NCBI GenBank assembly: GCA_028710485.1 | Contig: JAQTTZ010000014.1 | Location: 1 to 60,145 of the forward strand | Length of the DNA: 60,145 bases | Direction: 5' to 3' | Source of the DNA: Bacteriovorax sp. | GTDB lineage: Bacteria > Bdellovibrionota > Bacteriovoracia > Bacteriovoracales > Bacteriovoracaceae | Shown: one piece after another, positions 17,431 through 26,162 of the stretch | How the letters are laid out: each line of letters opens with the position of its first letter | Numbering within the stretch: the first letter of the stretch is position 1 | Notes under the pieces: generated by a model | Told to the model about the DNA's origin: nothing | Database searches by the model: none | Seen by the model: only the letters and a program-made list of their open reading frames with translations | Program-made: the position numbers and the translations under genes

Positions 17431-18429
17431 ATGTCAAAAAAAGTCTGCCTAACAGGTATTAAGGCCACAGGGATGCCCCATTTGGGAAACTATATCGGAG
17501 CCATTAAACCGGCAATCGATATGGCTAACTCCGGCCTTTATGAAAGTTATTATTTCATTGCTGATTACCATTCATTAATTTCAATTCACGATCCTAAGCT
17601 TATGAGAAGCTATAGTTATGAAGTTGCAGCTGCCTGGCTAGCAATGGGTTTAGATCCAAGTAAAGTCACTCTTTACAAGCAAAGTGATATTCCTGAAATC
17701 TTAGAACTCCACTGGATTTCTTCGTGTTTTACGATCAAAGGACTTATGAATCGCGCCCATGCTTACAAAGCAGTAGTGCAGGACAATGAGGAACATGAGC
17801 GAGACCCTGATCACAGTGTGAATATTGGTTTGTATACTTACCCGGTTCTGATGGCAGCCGACATTATGATTTTGAATGCAGATGTCGTTCCAGTAGGGGC
17901 CGATCAACTTCAGCACATCGAAATCGCACGCGATATCGCGACTGCTTTTAATAATGCTTACGGAGTTAAACTCAAACTTCCAAAGGCCATTGTTCGCGAA
18001 GGGAATAAACTTTTAGCAGGACTCGATGGCCGTAAAATGAGCAAGAGCTACAGCAATCACATCCCGTTATTTTCAAGTGATAAAGATCTTAAAAAACTCA
18101 TCAATCGAATCACTACTGATTCGAGCGGTCCCACAGAACCTAAAAAACCAGAAGAGTCTTTGATTTTTGATTTTTACAGTGAATTTGCAACGCCTGAGCA
18201 GACCGAGACACTTAGAGCTTGGTACCACAGAGGAATTGGCTGGGGAGAGGCTAAAATGGAGCTTCTGTCAGTCTTAAATAAGACCTTGGCAGAACCTCGA
18301 GAAATTTATGCTGAGCTGATAGCCAATACAACTAAGATTGATAGAATTTTAGAAGAGGGAGCTGCGAAAGTTAGACCCCAAGCTCAAGCATTAATAAAAG
18401 ATTTGAAGCATACAATTGGCGTGAAATAA
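17431..18429 (+). CDS. trpS: Tryptophanyl-tRNA synthetase
   Basis: A 332-residue class I aminoacyl-tRNA synthetase that charges tRNA-Trp. Visible signatures are the HIGH-type motif (GMPHLGNYIGA, about residues 14-24), GADQLQHIEIARDIA in the Rossmann core, and the KMSKS loop at residues 202-206 (GRKMSKSYSN). The length matches bacterial TrpRS. Its ribosome-binding sequence AGAGG lies inside a long hairpin, which may couple expression to another signal. The fimbrial operon ends upstream and an envelope protein follows 19 bp downstream. Confidence 0.95.
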   Translation: MSKKVCLTGIKATGMPHLGNYIGAIKPAIDMANSGLYESYYFIADYHSLISIHDPKLMRSYSYEVAAAWLAMGLDPSKVTLYKQSDIPEILELHWISSCFTIKGLMNRAHAYKAVVQDNEEHERDPDHSVNIGLYTYPVLMAADIMILNADVVPVGADQLQHIEIARDIATAFNNAYGVKLKLPKAIVREGNKLLAGLDGRKMSKSYSNHIPLFSSDKDLKKLINRITTDSSGPTEPKKPEESLIFDFYSEFATPEQTETLRAWYHRGIGWGEAKMELLSVLNKTLAEPREIYAELIANTTKIDRILEEGAAKVRPQAQALIKDLKHTIGVK

Positions 18430-18448
18430 AATTTAGTCAGGAGACTTT

Positions 18449-19234
18449 ATGAAAATACTAGGATGGTTGTTTTTACTTTCTTCAATTTCCCTTTGCGCTC
18501 AAGACGTGATTATCAGTCCTCCTCTTAGTATTGAGCCGGGAGCTGAAAGAGAAATGGTTCAGGACCACGCTCCGGTAGGCAGTCTTGTTCCGGCAAAAAT
18601 TGATCCAGTAGATGGCCAGTTAAAACTTGGTGAACAAAAATCTGCTGAAAAATCTGAAGTCAAATCCGAAGCAAAATCCGAAGCAAAATCCGAAATCAAA
18701 TTGGTAGAACCTACTAGATATTATCCATCACAAAAATATCTTCAATTCTCTTTTGGATATCTAAATTCAAAATGGGACAGAGTTGATTCTTCTCTCGATA
18801 ACGGATCAACTTTGACTGATTTTAGAATCGTCTCGGACATGAATGAACACAATCAATTTGGGTTCGCTATCGAGATGATTCACGACACCACTCAAGAGGC
18901 CATTCCTGAAAATATTCGAATTCTTCAATACAAGCTTTTTATGGATTATCACCACACCATTTTCGCAGACAAACTCGATTGGATGGCGGGCCTTGCCCTC
19001 TCTATCGGGGACTATAGTATTCGCAAATTAAGCCTAAACGGCAATGGTGAGAAAGTTTATACCAAGCTTCAAAGTGGAACGATTTACGGATTAATCCCAA
19101 GTGCTGGTCTTAGATTTTATTTAGGTGGACGCAATAGCATCGATATTTCAGTTGAATACCATCAATATCTATCCAAACCTCAAAGCTATATTGGAGGATT
19201 TGCCTTCGTTCCACGCTTCAGTTTTGTCTTCTAA
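18449..19234 (+). CDS. Probable outer-membrane beta-barrel protein with KSEA repeat linker
   Basis: A 261-residue protein: signal peptide (ends SLCAQ), a Pro/Glu/Lys linker with four KSE[AVI] repeats, then about 165 residues of alternating polar and hydrophobic strands ending in F (RFSFVF), the usual end of an outer-membrane barrel. Family not recognised. AGGAG precedes the start. It follows trpS closely and may share its transcript. Confidence 0.65.
   Translation: MKILGWLFLLSSISLCAQDVIISPPLSIEPGAEREMVQDHAPVGSLVPAKIDPVDGQLKLGEQKSAEKSEVKSEAKSEAKSEIKLVEPTRYYPSQKYLQFSFGYLNSKWDRVDSSLDNGSTLTDFRIVSDMNEHNQFGFAIEMIHDTTQEAIPENIRILQYKLFMDYHHTIFADKLDWMAGLALSIGDYSIRKLSLNGNGEKVYTKLQSGTIYGLIPSAGLRFYLGGRNSIDISVEYHQYLSKPQSYIGGFAFVPRFSFVF
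18650..18697 (+). repeat. 12-bp tandem repeat coding KSEA
   Basis: Four tandem copies of a 12-bp unit close to AAATCCGAAGCA, coding KSEV-KSEA-KSEA-KSEI in the linker of the barrel protein. Units two to four are almost identical, so copy number may vary between strains. Confidence 0.8.
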
Positions 19235-19397
19235 TCTTTTTTACACATAGGGCTAGTCAGAACGCATCTTATGTCGTAGAAGGACCTACAAATAAAACGA
19301 ATCTTTCCTCGTTTGTGCTTTTTTTGCGTTATAAATGTTGCGGTTTTCATTTAAAGCAAAGGTGCGAGGTGAAGATCCACATTCAACGGAGTAAAAA

Positions 19398-21173
19398 GTG
19401 ACATTTCAAGAATTGCCACTACGTGAGTCATTGCTTAAAGCAATTACAGAAAGAGGTTACGTAGAACCTACAGAGATCCAACAACTAGCTATTCCAGCAC
19501 TTGCAACTACAGACACAGATTTTGTAGGACAAGCTCAAACTGGAACTGGAAAAACAGCTGCATTCGTTCTTCCATTGCTTCACAAGATTGATTCATCTTC
19601 TCGTGACGTTCAGGCGCTAATCCTGACACCTACAAGAGAACTTGCAAATCAAATCAATGACGAGATTAAAAAATTCTCGACTTATGAAAAAATCAAAACA
19701 ATTCCTGTTTATGGCGGTGTTTCTCTAGAAGGCCAAGTACGTGGTCTTCGTCGTGATCGTCCTCAAATCGTAGTAGGAACTCCAGGACGTGTTCTGGATC
19801 TTATCGAACGCGGTGTTCTTATATTAGATCAAGCGAAATTCGCCGTATTAGACGAAGCAGATGAAATGCTTGATATGGGATTTATCGATGACGTTAAGTC
19901 GATTCTTTCTAACTTAGGTACATCTAAGAAAACTTGGATGTTCTCGGCAACCATGCCAGCTCAAATCCTAAACTTGATCAAAACTTATTTAAAAGATCCT
20001 TTGGTTGTTAAAGTTCAAAAGAAAACTTTGTCTAACGAATCAATTGAACAAAAACATTATGTCGTTCGTCACTCTCAAATGAGCGAAGCCGTTTGTAGAA
20101 TTCTAGACTCTCTAGATGATTATTACGGAATGATTTTTTGTAGAACCAAGATCGATACAAAATCATTAGCAGACGAATTGAATGCTCGTGGATATCCATC
20201 AGATTCTATGCACGGGGATATGTCACAACAACAACGTGATATTACAATGAGAAACTTTAAGAACAAAAAAATAAACATGCTTGTATGTACTGACGTTGCC
20301 GCTCGCGGGATCGATGTAGATAACCTTACTCATGTTATTAACTTTGGACTTCCACAAGATATCGAATCTTATGTTCACCGTATTGGGAGAACAGGACGTG
20401 CTGGTCAGACAGGTGTAGCAATTACACTTGTTGAGCCAAGTGAGCGCTATAGACTTCGTATGGTAGAAAACAATACTAAAGCTCGTATTGTTCAAGCTAT
20501 CCTTCCAACTCCAAAAGATTTGAAGCAAGTTCTTGTTCGTAAAGAACTTAAGAAGTTTGATTCTCTAATTGAAAAATTAGGCAGCTTAGAAACTGATGAA
20601 GTGTTTGCTGAAAAATTCGAATCAATGGATAAAGGTGATTTATTAAAAGTTATGTATAACCATTTGTTTCAATCTCAAATCACTCGTTACGATTCAGCTC
20701 CTTCACTTGAAGTTGCAGAGCAACGCCGTCCGGATAACAACCGTGGTGATAATCAAGGTCGTGATTCTCGTGGAAATTCAGCATCAGCAGCTGCTCCACG
20801 CGCAAATAACGGCAATATGCGCTTTTTCGTAAATATTGGAAAAGATCATGGCTTAACGCTTAAAACTCTTCTTGGTTCAATCGCTGGAATGGTTAATGTT
20901 GATGAAAGAATGATTCGCAATGTTGATATGAAAGAAACATTCTCTTTCTTAGAAGTTCCAGAAAACTTTGGTGACGCGCTATTGAAAGTTGCTGGGCCAA
21001 CTATTAATGAACGCAATGTTCGTTTTGAGTTAACTAGATCAGCACCGATGAGCAGACCAGCTTATGGTGGTGGTGATCGCGATCGTCGTCCAAGTTTCCG
21101 TGGCCGTTCAGGTGGCGGTGGAAATAGTTCATCAGATCGTGGGCAGTCATCAGAAAGATCTTTTCGCGCTTAA
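19398..21173 (+). CDS. deaD: DEAD-box RNA helicase of the DeaD/CsdA type
   Basis: A 591-residue ATP-dependent RNA helicase, with roles in ribosome assembly and cold adaptation in this family. Motifs in order: Q motif (TEIQQLAIP), AQTGTGKT (46-53), PTRELA, TPGR, DEAD (152-155), SAT, and HRIGRTGRAG in the second RecA domain. A DbpA-type RNA-binding domain follows (MRFFVNIGKDHGLTLKTLLG), then an Arg/Gly-rich tail. The start is GTG with GGAG 7 nt before it. The roughly 160-bp leader is long, as is common for deaD genes. A strong terminator follows. Confidence 0.93.
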   Translation: MTFQELPLRESLLKAITERGYVEPTEIQQLAIPALATTDTDFVGQAQTGTGKTAAFVLPLLHKIDSSSRDVQALILTPTRELANQINDEIKKFSTYEKIKTIPVYGGVSLEGQVRGLRRDRPQIVVGTPGRVLDLIERGVLILDQAKFAVLDEADEMLDMGFIDDVKSILSNLGTSKKTWMFSATMPAQILNLIKTYLKDPLVVKVQKKTLSNESIEQKHYVVRHSQMSEAVCRILDSLDDYYGMIFCRTKIDTKSLADELNARGYPSDSMHGDMSQQQRDITMRNFKNKKINMLVCTDVAARGIDVDNLTHVINFGLPQDIESYVHRIGRTGRAGQTGVAITLVEPSERYRLRMVENNTKARIVQAILPTPKDLKQVLVRKELKKFDSLIEKLGSLETDEVFAEKFESMDKGDLLKVMYNHLFQSQITRYDSAPSLEVAEQRRPDNNRGDNQGRDSRGNSASAAAPRANNGNMRFFVNIGKDHGLTLKTLLGSIAGMVNVDERMIRNVDMKETFSFLEVPENFGDALLKVAGPTINERNVRFELTRSAPMSRPAYGGGDRDRRPSFRGRSGGGGNSSSDRGQSSERSFRA

Positions 21174-21204
21174 TAAAATCTCAGTATAATATCTTATAGA
21201 TTTT

Positions 21205-21240
21205 TAAGAAAGGCACTCCTTTGGGAGTGCCTTTCTTATT
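21205..21240 (+). terminator. Terminator after the DEAD-box helicase gene
   Basis: A perfect 15-bp stem (arms 21205-21219 and 21224-21238, sequence TAAGAAAGGCACTCC and its complement) with loop TTTG, ending in TTTCTTATTT. Confidence 0.85.
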
Positions 21241-21305
21241 TCCAGGATGGAATGTATGCATGCGAGAGGCAGGAGCCGAAGCAGACAACAATTGTAGGAT
21301 AAAAT

Positions 21306-22370
21306 ATGACCAAGACACTTATCTTTACAGGCGGCGGCAGCGGTGGCCATGTTATGCCGGCCCTTACAGTTCTTAAAAAAGTAAACGCAAAAAACGAATT
21401 CGATATCCATTATATTGGTGGTATTAATAGTATTGAGCGCGAACTTGTTGCCGACTATCAACTGACATATCACCCGATTCATACGGGAAAACTTCGCCGC
21501 TATCTTTCAATTGAAAATTTTAAAGACACTTTAAAAGTTTTTATGGGGCTAATTGATGCCTTTAAAGTTTTATGGAAATTTAGCCGTCGTGAAACTCTAA
21601 TTTTTTCAACGGGCGGTTTCGTTTGTGTTCCTGTTGTTATTGCAGCCAAGCTTCAATGCAAAAAAGTTTTTATTCATGAACAAACCAGTAGAGTTGGGCT
21701 CGCTAATAAGATCAGTTCAATATTTGCAGACAAAGTTTTTATAAGCTTTGAAGATTCATTTAAATATTTTGATGAGAAAAAAACTTTTTATTCAGGTTAT
21801 CCTTTAAGAGAGGAGTGTTATACCGATACTATTAATCCTGTCGTGATCAACGGAAGACTTTTGAATGATGTAAGTCTTCCTATTCTCTTCGTTACAGGCG
21901 GTGGCAACGGCGCTCAATTAATTAATAAACTTATTCAACGAAATTTAGATGTTCTCACTTCTCGTTATGTGATCGTTCATCAAGTTGGAAAAGCATTTAT
22001 AAATGAATATATAAACTATAAGCATCCAAATTATTTACCGGTTGCCTTTATCGGACCGGAGATGATTGATTTATTTAAATTGGCGACAGTAACTGTTTCT
22101 AGATCTGGAGCGGGAACAGTGTGTGAATTGATTGCGGTGGGGAAAAGATCAATCTATATACCGTTAAAAATCGCTCAAAAAAACGAGCAATTTTTTAATG
22201 CACTGGAAGCTCATAAAAAATTAGGTTCTATTATCATTGAAGAGAAAGAATTAACGGACGACTCTTTTCTGGTAGCCTTACACCAAATAGGTATGACGAA
22301 TCCGATGAAAAAAATCCAAAAACAAAATGGATTAGATTATCTCGTTCGCGAAATTCAAAGATCGCTATGA
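21306..22370 (+). CDS. MurG-like UDP-N-acetylglucosamine transferase (GT28 family)
   Basis: A 354-residue GT-B glycosyltransferase. It shows the MurG hallmarks: GGGSGGHVMPAL at residues 8-19, STGGFVCVP, HEQTSRVGLANK, a second-domain GGGNGAQLINK, and SRSGAGTVCELIAVGK. MurG adds GlcNAc to lipid I on the inner face of the cytoplasmic membrane. MurG is normally encoded in the division/murein cluster; here none of those genes are near, so this may be a paralogue acting on another undecaprenyl or lipid substrate. AGGA precedes the ATG. Its 3' end overlaps the convergent CBS gene by 16 bp. Confidence 0.8.
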   Translation: MTKTLIFTGGGSGGHVMPALTVLKKVNAKNEFDIHYIGGINSIERELVADYQLTYHPIHTGKLRRYLSIENFKDTLKVFMGLIDAFKVLWKFSRRETLIFSTGGFVCVPVVIAAKLQCKKVFIHEQTSRVGLANKISSIFADKVFISFEDSFKYFDEKKTFYSGYPLREECYTDTINPVVINGRLLNDVSLPILFVTGGGNGAQLINKLIQRNLDVLTSRYVIVHQVGKAFINEYINYKHPNYLPVAFIGPEMIDLFKLATVTVSRSGAGTVCELIAVGKRSIYIPLKIAQKNEQFFNALEAHKKLGSIIIEEKELTDDSFLVALHQIGMTNPMKKIQKQNGLDYLVREIQRSL

Positions 22371-22789
22371 GTAGCAATAAAATTTAAAACATCTATTCTT
22401 GAAACTACTCCCAGGACGTAGTTTTCTTTATTAATGATTGGCATCCATTTTAATTTCTGCTTATAAAAAATTACTAAAACTTCCTTGAGAGTTGTATCAG
22501 GATGGATAGAAGTGATATTTGTCTTGAAGATTATATGGTCTGATAATTGTCCAGAAGCGGCCTGAATGAGAAGATCATGTTCAGAAATAACTCCTATAAT
22601 CTTATCTTGATAGTCGACTATGGGAGCTCCACTAATATGGTGGGTGCGAAATATTTCGATAGTGCTCTTAATAGAAAAATCAGATTTGAGCAAGAGCACG
22701 GGAGTGTCCATGTATTGTGAGACAGGAGTTTCACCAATGTTAGCCTGATGAACTTGATCTAAAATTTTCTTGTGATTACTATCACTCAT
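22355..22789 (-). CDS. CBS-domain-pair protein
   Basis: A 144-residue cytoplasmic protein made of two CBS domains (about 15-75 and 80-140), with typical ISGAPIVDYQDKIIGVISEHD and TLKEVLVIFYKQKLKWMPI segments. CBS pairs bind adenine nucleotides and act as energy or signal sensors. The start codon overlaps the stop of the response regulator (TAATG), so the two are co-translated; it may modulate that regulatory pathway. Confidence 0.85.
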   Translation of the reverse strand: MSDSNHKKILDQVHQANIGETPVSQYMDTPVLLLKSDFSIKSTIEIFRTHHISGAPIVDYQDKIIGVISEHDLLIQAASGQLSDHIIFKTNITSIHPDTTLKEVLVIFYKQKLKWMPIINKENYVLGVVSRIDVLNFIATHSDL

Positions 22790-23454
22790 TAGCCAATTCT
22801 TAGAATATAGCCGCGAGATTTAATCGTTTTAATATAACGAGAAAATGGCATCAATTTTTTTCTTAGATTAGACAGGTGAGTATCGATATTTTGGTTTTGA
22901 ACATGAACGTTCGGCCAAAGAAGATTCGTAATATACTCGCGGCTGAAAACTTTATTTGGATTTTTAGCAAGTAAATGGATAAGTTTGAATTCAATTGGTG
23001 TTAATTGTATTTTTTCTTCTGCGATTTCCGCCATCTGCATATCACAGTAAAGCTTAAACCCTTCAAAAGATAAAATATTATCTGGAGAATTCGAAGCTGG
23101 TTTTAAAGTTATTTTATTCTTTATACGAGCAACGAGTTCACGTAGTGAAACTGGCTTTACAATAAAGTCATCTGCTCCAAGGTTGAGTCCCCTAATGATA
23201 GATTCCTCTGAAGGATCTCCACTAAGAAAAATAACAGGTAGATCAGGATGCGTGACTTTGAATTTTTGATAAAGTTCGAAACCATTTATTGTTGGCATAT
23301 GTAAATCAAGAAGAATTAAATCGGTTTGAGTTTTACCAAGGAATCCTAAGAGATCGAGTGGATTTTGAATAAGCTCTAAGTTAAATGTTGGTGATAAAAG
23401 TTCATTATAACTTTTTAGATTGTCTCTAACATCATCAACAATCGTAATGTGCAT
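22789..23454 (-). CDS. OmpR/PhoB-family response regulator
   Basis: A 221-residue two-domain regulator. The receiver domain (1-115) has the acidic pair Asp7/Asp8, phospho-acceptor Asp50 in LILLDLHMP and the conserved Lys in FIVKPVSL. The C-terminal winged-helix DNA-binding domain (about 125-221) has LTPIEFKLIHLLAKN and SNLRKKL. The ATG at 23454 is preferred because GGAG lies 6 nt before it; an ATG at 23466 is possible. No sensor kinase is adjacent. It is coupled to the CBS protein downstream. Confidence 0.88.
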   Translation of the reverse strand: MHITIVDDVRDNLKSYNELLSPTFNLELIQNPLDLLGFLGKTQTDLILLDLHMPTINGFELYQKFKVTHPDLPVIFLSGDPSEESIIRGLNLGADDFIVKPVSLRELVARIKNKITLKPASNSPDNILSFEGFKLYCDMQMAEIAEEKIQLTPIEFKLIHLLAKNPNKVFSREYITNLLWPNVHVQNQNIDTHLSNLRKKLMPFSRYIKTIKSRGYILRIG

Positions 23455-23642
23455 TTTCCGCTCCATAAATCAAATTTCCCTTAAGGTTGTTTATATATGA
23501 AGTATAAACCTAAACTCTGTAATCAATTAGGGAATACACCTAAAAAACTAAGATCTTGAGTTTATAACTACAACTTCTTGATTTTTAACTTTTTAAAAGG
23601 GTATGAAAAGGGGCGAAGGGCCAAGGATTTATGAAGAAAAGA

Positions 23643-23664
23643 GCGCCCTTAAGGTTAAGGGCGC
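23643..23664 (-). terminator. Terminator of the typA-chalcone isomerase-like transcript
   Basis: A 9-bp GC-rich stem (GCGCCCTTA, 23643-23651, with 23656-23664) and a 4-nt loop, followed on the minus strand by CTCTTTTCTTC. It lies 17 bp after the chalcone-isomerase-like gene. Confidence 0.7.
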
Positions 23665-23681
23665 GAAATCTTTGAGTTTAT

Positions 23682-24227
23682 TTACAATCCGAGTAGTCCA
23701 TTACGAAGGTTTTCATCACGTGGATTAGTAAACCAAATATTCAATAGGGCACGAGAAAACTCAGCCCCAGCGATTTTTTCGGCCTGTTTCCCTTTAACGT
23801 TTAGAGAAACACCATCATTTGTGAAAGTGATAATGATTAAATCATTTTTCACGACATCAACGATATTTGAATTAAATTTATCCAAAAGAGCTTTGAAGCT
23901 CGCATGGTTTTTATTAGCAGCTTCCATTCCTTCAGTAAAAGCATCACGCAATTTTTTAGCATCAACGTCGCGAACAAAGTGCATAACAATTTGTTTTGGA
24001 GCAGTTGTTGTTAAAAAAGTTGCAGGGTCTTTTGTCTTTTGTTCAAGATAAAGAGCACCATAATAAACTTTTATCTTTAGGATTGTAGCTTTTCTTATTC
24101 CAATTCCATTGAGAATAAGTTCTTTCCCTTCAACGTTTACCTTATCAGCGAATGTTACACTGTCTAGGGTTGCAGCCGTCAGATTGAAAGAGACTGCTAG
24201 TAAAATTAATCCAATAATTTTTCTCAT
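23682..24227 (-). CDS. Secreted chalcone isomerase-like protein
   Basis: A 181-residue protein with a signal peptide (ends NLTAA) and the chalcone-isomerase-like fold typical of bacterial secreted members: GKELILNGIGIRKATILKIKVYYGALYLEQ and MHFVRDVDAKKLRDAFTEG segments. Bacterial relatives have no proven flavonoid activity; lipid or fatty-acid binding is a common guess. ATG at 24227 has AAGGA at 5 nt; the ATG one codon earlier overlaps the typA stop (TAATG). It is co-transcribed with typA. Confidence 0.78.
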   Translation of the reverse strand: MRKIIGLILLAVSFNLTAATLDSVTFADKVNVEGKELILNGIGIRKATILKIKVYYGALYLEQKTKDPATFLTTTAPKQIVMHFVRDVDAKKLRDAFTEGMEAANKNHASFKALLDKFNSNIVDVVKNDLIIITFTNDGVSLNVKGKQAEKIAGAEFSRALLNIWFTNPRDENLRNGLLGL

Positions 24228-24229
24228 CA

Positions 24230-26065
24230 TTATCCTTTTCTGATTACCGAACGTTTGTTTCCTATAAGCTCTTTTTTTCTGATACGGATTGATTGAGGAG
24301 TAATTTCTACCCATTCATCATTATCGATCCAGTCCAGTGCCCATTCTAATGTTCTGTTTACGATTGGAGGTAGGATTGGGTTTTCATCTTTACCTGCAGT
24401 TCTTACAGAAGTTAAATGTTTTTCACGAACACAGTTAAGAACAAGATCGTTTGGACGAGTTGCTTCTCCAATAACCATTCCTTCGTAAGTCATTTCACCT
24501 GGCTTAACGAATTGTTTACCACTCGATAAAAGGTTGAATAGTGCATATGGAGTCATTTTTCCAGCTCTGTCAGAAACAAGAGCTCCATTTTGTCTTCCTA
24601 GCATATCTCCAGTATATGGACGGTATCCCATAAATTCAGATGACATTAATCCAGCACCGCGAGTATCAGTTAAGAAAATCCCGCGGTAACCAATTAATCC
24701 ACGTGATGGAATAACGAAAACCATACGAGTTCTATCTTCACCAAGCGGCATCATGTTTTCCATGATTCCTTTTCTGATTGATAGTCTTTCAGTGATTGCT
24801 CCAGTTGCTTCGTTTGGAATATCAAGAACTACTTTTTCGAATGGCTCTAACTTAGTTCCATCTTCAGCAATTTGGAAAAGAACTTGAGGACGACCAACCA
24901 TTAACTCAAATCCTTTACGGCGAAGTTGTTCGAAAACGATTGCGAGTTGAAGTTCTCCACGTCCTTTTAGTAAGAATACCTTTGGATCGTCAGTTGGTTC
25001 ATACTGAAGAGCAACGTTAGTTTTAATTGAGTCTTGTAAAAATTCTTCAAGTTTTCTAGAAGTTAAGTATTCACCTTCTTGGCCAGACATTGGGCTTGTA
25101 GAAACTGAAACTTGAACCCCAACTGTTGGTGGTTCAACTGTAATACGAGGAAGTGGTTCAATTTTTGTTGTAGTAACAATGGTGTCACCGATTTTTGCAT
25201 TGTCGATCCCTGCAACAATAACAATTTCTCCAGCGTCAGCTGATTCTACTTCTGAAATTTTTAAAGCAGAAAATTCCTGGATAGCAGAAATTTTATAAGT
25301 TTTGTTTTTTGCATCTGCATCGCAAAGAGTGTAGTTACCACCTTTTTTGATTGATCCCCTTTGAATACGACCAATAGCTAGAGGTCCTAGGTATGGTGAG
25401 TAAGAAAGGTTTGTAACAAGAAGTTGAAGTTCTGGACCTTCAGAAACTCTTGGTTGTGGGAAAAAATCCGAAACCATCAAATCAAGAATTGGATTGATGT
25501 CTGTTCTAACAACTTTTGGATCGTGTGTTGCCCAACCAGCGCGAGCTGATGAGTAAATAATTGGAATATCTAAATCGAAGTCTTCGATATTTAACATTGA
25601 AGCCAATTCTAAGAAGAGTTCTTCGATATCGTGTTTAACTTCTTCAATACGCTCATCTGGTCTATCAATTTTATTGATAACGACTGCGATTTTTAATCTT
25701 TGTTCCATTGCTTTTGTAAGAACGAAACGAGTTTGAGGAAGAGGTCCTTCAGAAGCATCAACTAAAAGAAGAATACCATCTACCATCATTAGAGATCTTT
25801 CAACTTCACCACCGAAGTCAGCATGGCCAGGAGTATCTAGAAGATTAATTTTTGTATCTTTCCAAACGAATGCACAGTTTTTTGCAGTAATTGTGATTCC
25901 GCGTTCTTTTTCAATTTCACCAGAGTCCATTACCCTGTCAGTCATTTGTTCGCGCTCATCAAATGTTCCTGATTGTCTTAAGAGACAGTCTACAAGTGTC
26001 GTTTTTCCATGGTCGACGTGAGCTACGACGGCAATGTTTTTTAATTTAGAATAATTCTTAGACAT
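24230..26065 (-). CDS. typA: Translational GTPase TypA/BipA
   Basis: A 611-residue translation-factor GTPase that binds ribosomes and affects large-subunit assembly and stress adaptation. G1 is VAHVDHGKTT (residues 14-23), followed by RGITITAKN, DTPGHADFGGEV and NKIDRPDER. The C-terminal part has the TypA-specific VIPSRGLIGYRG and the MTYEGMVIGE region. The start at 26065 gives the normal N-terminus; the frame stays open 41 codons further upstream, but that extension overlaps the divergent ABC-F gene and is not family-like. AGGA lies 9 nt upstream. Confidence 0.95.
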   Translation of the reverse strand: MSKNYSKLKNIAVVAHVDHGKTTLVDCLLRQSGTFDEREQMTDRVMDSGEIEKERGITITAKNCAFVWKDTKINLLDTPGHADFGGEVERSLMMVDGILLLVDASEGPLPQTRFVLTKAMEQRLKIAVVINKIDRPDERIEEVKHDIEELFLELASMLNIEDFDLDIPIIYSSARAGWATHDPKVVRTDINPILDLMVSDFFPQPRVSEGPELQLLVTNLSYSPYLGPLAIGRIQRGSIKKGGNYTLCDADAKNKTYKISAIQEFSALKISEVESADAGEIVIVAGIDNAKIGDTIVTTTKIEPLPRITVEPPTVGVQVSVSTSPMSGQEGEYLTSRKLEEFLQDSIKTNVALQYEPTDDPKVFLLKGRGELQLAIVFEQLRRKGFELMVGRPQVLFQIAEDGTKLEPFEKVVLDIPNEATGAITERLSIRKGIMENMMPLGEDRTRMVFVIPSRGLIGYRGIFLTDTRGAGLMSSEFMGYRPYTGDMLGRQNGALVSDRAGKMTPYALFNLLSSGKQFVKPGEMTYEGMVIGEATRPNDLVLNCVREKHLTSVRTAGKDENPILPPIVNRTLEWALDWIDNDEWVEITPQSIRIRKKELIGNKRSVIRKG

Positions 26066-26162
26066 GCGGGCTAATCCTTGGTTGGGCACTTTCTGCGCTA
26101 GAAAAATATATAATGAATTTCGGGAGAGAATAGCATAAGATGGCCCTTTAAGCGAGATAACA
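26066..26162. promoter_or_regulatory. Divergent promoter region between typA and the ABC-F gene
   Basis: This 97-bp gap must drive typA leftward and the ABC-F gene rightward. A consensus -10 hexamer TATAAT at 26109-26114 (plus strand) fits a start about 40 nt before the ABC-F ATG, but no good -35 element is spaced to it. Confidence 0.4.
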
